Part shown: piece after piece, positions 5,712 to 7,607 of the stretch
Numbering within the stretch: the stretch's first letter is position 1
Layout of the letters: each line of letters opens with the position of its first letter
NCBI GenBank assembly: GCA_027017505.1
Contig: JALUQR010000204.1
Coordinates: 1-7,607 of the forward strand
Direction of reading: 5' to 3'
DNA: 7,607 nt
Source of the DNA: a bacterium
GTDB lineage: Bacteria; Desulfobacterota; GWC2-55-46; DRQE01
Position numbers and translations under genes: made by a program
The notes under the pieces: generated by a model
The model's input: only the letters and a program-made list of their open reading frames with translations
Database searches by the model: none
Told to the model about the DNA's origin: nothing

Positions 5712-6587
5712 TCACATATTTTTCAGCAGTTCCAGCACTGTTTTACCTATCTCTGCGGGGTTGCGTGTGGTTTTCACACCTGCGGACTCAAGGGCAGAGT
5801 ACTTTTCCTCTGCGGTGCCACTTCCGCCTGATATTATTGCACCTGCGTGTCCCATCCTCTTGCCCTTTGGTGCTGTAACGCCTGCTATGTAGCCCACAAC
5901 GGGTTTTTTAACATTCCTCTTTATGAACTCTGCTGCCTCCTCCTCTGCGGTGCCTCCGATCTCGCCTATCATGACGATGGCCTCTGTCTGGGGGTCTTTC
6001 TCGAACATCTCTATTACATCCACAAAGCCTGTGCCCTGTACTGGGTCTCCGCCTATACCCACGCAGGTGGACTGCCCGAGCCCGAGTTTTGTGAGCTGGT
6101 CCACCGCCTCGTATGTCAGGGTGCCACTTCTTGAGACCACACCCACACACCCCTTTTTGTGTATGTGGCCTGGCATTATGCCTATTTTGCATTCCCCAGG
6201 GGTTATAACACCAGGGCAATTCGGGCCTATAAGCCTTGATGGCTTGCCCTCCATGTAACGCTTTACCCTTATCATATCCAGCACAGGTATGCCCTCTGTT
6301 ATGCACACTATAAGCTCAATGCCTGCGTCCACAGCCTCCATTATGGCATCTGCTGCAAACGGGGCAGGCACATATATGACCGTTGCGTTACAATCGGTCT
6401 TGCGTTTTGCCTCCTCAACGGTGTTGAAAACGGGTATGCCATCGAGCTCTGTGCCACCCTTTCCAGGGGTAACCCCGCCAACCATCTTTGTACCGTACTT
6501 TACCATCTGGCGGGTGTGGAAACTTCCGTGCTCACCTGTTATACCCTGGCATATAACCCTTGTCTGGCTGTTTACCAGTATTGCCAT
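5712..6587 (-). CDS. sucD: Succinyl-CoA synthetase (ADP- or GDP-forming), alpha subunit
   Basis: This 291-aa subunit binds CoA and carries the phosphohistidine of succinyl-CoA synthetase, which interconverts succinyl-CoA, NDP and phosphate with succinate, CoA and NTP. Seen: the CoA-binding Rossmann motif GITGEHGSFHT (15-25); GPNCPGVITP (121-130), whose Cys124 matches the CoA-contacting cysteine; and KRMGHAGAIISGGSGTAEEK (243-262), with His247 as the phosphorylated residue (E. coli His246/247). Length equals the E. coli protein within a few residues, and no extension typical of citryl-CoA synthetase or ATP-citrate lyase subunits is present. The ATG at 6587 is 3 nt after the sucC stop, and its GCAGGAGGT ribosome binding site lies in the last sucC codons, so the two are likely coupled. 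The stop is a tandem TGA-TAA. Confidence 0.97.
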   Translation of the reverse strand: MAILVNSQTRVICQGITGEHGSFHTRQMVKYGTKMVGGVTPGKGGTELDGIPVFNTVEEAKRKTDCNATVIYVPAPFAADAIMEAVDAGIELIVCITEGIPVLDMIRVKRYMEGKPSRLIGPNCPGVITPGECKIGIMPGHIHKKGCVGVVSRSGTLTYEAVDQLTKLGLGQSTCVGIGGDPVQGTGFVDVIEMFEKDPQTEAIVMIGEIGGTAEEEAAEFIKRNVKKPVVGYIAGVTAPKGKRMGHAGAIISGGSGTAEEKYSALESAGVKTTRNPAEIGKTVLELLKNM

Positions 6588-6590
6588 CTT

Positions 6591-7607
6591 TTAACCTCCT
6601 GCCACACTTACCACTTTTTGTGCAGCCTCGTCCATGGTCTCTGCGGTTATTATGTTCATACCCGACTCTGCGAATATTCTTCTGCCCTCTTCCACATTTG
6701 TGCCCTGAAGCCTTACCACTATGGGCACGGTCTCTCCCACATCCTTTACCGCCTTGACAATGCCCTCTGCTATCACATCACAGCGCATGATACCGCCGAA
6801 TATGTTGATCAGTATTGCCTTCACATTCTCATCGGATGCGAGAAGCTTGTAGGCTGCTGTAATCTGTTCTGTACTGGCACCTCCGCCCACATCGAGAAAG
6901 TTTGCAGGGCTACCTCCGTAGAGCTTTATTATATCCATGGTTGCCATGGCAAGCCCTGCACCATTTACCATACAACCTATGGTGCCGTCAAGACTCACAT
7001 AGTTCAGGTTGAACCTTGATGCTGCAACCTCCTTGGGGTCTTCCTCGTCCAGGTCTCTCAAGGCCTCCACATCCCTGTGTCTGAAAAGTGCGTTATCATC
7101 GAAGGAGAGCTTTGCATCGAGGGCTATAACACTGCGGTCTTTTGTTGTAACGAAGGGATTTATCTCCACAAGGGATGCATCAAGCCCCACGAATGCCTCG
7201 TAAAGTGAGAGCATGAACTTTACAGCCTTTCCCACAAGCTCCTTTCCGAGGCCGAGCCCGAAGGCCATCCTTCTTGCCTGAAAGGGCATGAGCCCCACCG
7301 CTGGGTCAACATACTCGTAGAGTATCTTCTCAGGGCTCTTTCTTGCCACCTCCTCTATATCCATTCCACCCTCCGAGGATGCCATAAGGCAGACCCTGTT
7401 TTTTGCCCTGTCAACGAGCAGACCCATGTAGTATTCCCTCTCTATATCGAGCCCCTCCTCAACGAGCACTTTTTTTACCTCCCTGCCCTCAGGGCCTGTC
7501 TGGTATGTAACGAGCACCTTTCCCAGCAGGTTCTTTGCACACTCCTCTGCCTCTTCTTTTGACCTTGCAAGCTTTACTCCACCTGCCTTACCCCTTCCGC
7601 CTGCATG
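6591..7607 (-). CDS. sucC: Succinyl-CoA synthetase, beta subunit (N-terminus outside window)
   Basis: 338 residues are visible; the reading frame is open to the right edge. The first visible residues, HAGGRGKAGGVKLARS, match the ATP-grasp loop that sits near residue 50 of E. coli SucC, so about 49 residues are missing. An apparent start at 7517 is an internal GTG (Val) and should not be used. Other seen motifs, numbered from the edge, are VEINPFVTT (147-155) and LDAKL (163-167) with Mg/nucleotide acidic residues, VNGAGLAMATMD (214-225) and NIFGGIMRCD (268-277) of the C-terminal domain that forms the subunit interface and phosphate-binding site. Completed length of about 387 matches normal SucC (388 in E. 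coli) and not the longer citryl-CoA synthetase beta subunit. ATP versus GTP preference is not decided here. Confidence 0.96.
   Translation of the reverse strand, partial: HAGGRGKAGGVKLARSKEEAEECAKNLLGKVLVTYQTGPEGREVKKVLVEEGLDIEREYYMGLLVDRAKNRVCLMASSEGGMDIEEVARKSPEKILYEYVDPAVGLMPFQARRMAFGLGLGKELVGKAVKFMLSLYEAFVGLDASLVEINPFVTTKDRSVIALDAKLSFDDNALFRHRDVEALRDLDEEDPKEVAASRFNLNYVSLDGTIGCMVNGAGLAMATMDIIKLYGGSPANFLDVGGGASTEQITAAYKLLASDENVKAILINIFGGIMRCDVIAEGIVKAVKDVGETVPIVVRLQGTNVEEGRRIFAESGMNIITAETMDEAAQKVVSVAGG

Noticed and set aside
5695..5714. Direct repeat TGATAA at 10-nt spacing and a weak TATGAT -10-like box in the sucD-korD gap
   Set aside because: The first copy is simply the tandem stop of sucD, no -35 element is found at a suitable distance, and a 6-nt AT-rich repeat is not enough for an operator or promoter call.
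5908..6306. Same-strand open frame of 132 codons inside sucD in another frame
   Set aside because: The sucD frame is fully conserved through this region; the alternative is rich in Arg, His and Gly with no motif or ribosome binding site.
6591..7517. Start of sucC at 7517
   Set aside because: The codon there is an internal GTG (Val) and upstream codons to the window edge encode the conserved ATP-grasp loop HAGGRGKAGG, so the true start lies outside.
5712..7607. Citryl-CoA synthetase (CcsAB) or ATP-citrate lyase instead of succinyl-CoA synthetase
   Set aside because: Both subunits match the normal SucC/SucD lengths and lack the extensions of those relatives; the neighbours also use succinyl-CoA.

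Overview
The window is one tightly packed, single-strand gene cluster: every convincing gene lies on the minus strand, so transcription runs from the right edge (7607) to the left edge (1). In transcription order it encodes succinyl-CoA synthetase beta (sucC, N-terminus cut by the window edge) and alpha (sucD), a four-subunit 2-oxoacid (most likely 2-oxoglutarate):ferredoxin oxidoreductase (korD-korA-korB-korC), the flavoprotein and iron-sulfur subunits of a succinate dehydrogenase/fumarate reductase (sdhA/frdA, sdhB/frdB), and the first 46 codons of a CCG-domain protein of the HdrB/SdhE type, cut by the left edge.

Layout. Gaps between genes are 3 to 32 nt within sucCD-korDABC and 3 to 4 nt within sdhA-sdhB-hdrB-like, and most starts are preceded by a good Shine-Dalgarno sequence. 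The one larger gap (about 100 nt, between korC and sdhA) holds a GC-rich hairpin followed by a T-rich tract and a good sigma70-like promoter whose predicted start site falls at the edge of that hairpin. This suggests two transcription units, sucCD-korDABC and sdhAB-hdrB-like, with some possible read-through. No stretch over 300 bases lacks a gene. I see no tRNA, rRNA, mobile element, CRISPR array or origin.

How the genes work together. The enzymes cover three consecutive TCA-cycle steps: 2-oxoglutarate <-> succinyl-CoA (Kor, ferredoxin-linked and reversible), succinyl-CoA <-> succinate (SucCD), succinate <-> fumarate (SdhAB plus the HdrB-like subunit). Run backwards this is the fumarate to 2-oxoglutarate arm of the reductive TCA cycle; run forwards it is an anaerobic oxidative cycle without a lipoyl 2-oxoglutarate dehydrogenase. 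Direction cannot be read from this window. The complex II is of a non-classical kind: SdhB has an extra cysteine and a long HdrC-like tail, and the next gene is HdrB-like rather than a cytochrome b anchor.

Organism. Ferredoxin-linked Kor, the non-classical SdhAB plus CCG protein, strong Shine-Dalgarno sequences, roughly half GC content and frequent ATA (Ile) and AGG/AGA (Arg) codons fit an anaerobic or microaerophilic, possibly thermophilic bacterium, for example from Nitrospirota, Desulfobacterota, Aquificota or a related lineage. That placement is inference.

The most notable points are an apparent one-base frameshift in the CCG-domain gene near the left edge, the unusual SdhB, and the promoter/hairpin arrangement before sdhA. 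Most of the window is otherwise ordinary central metabolism in an informative arrangement.
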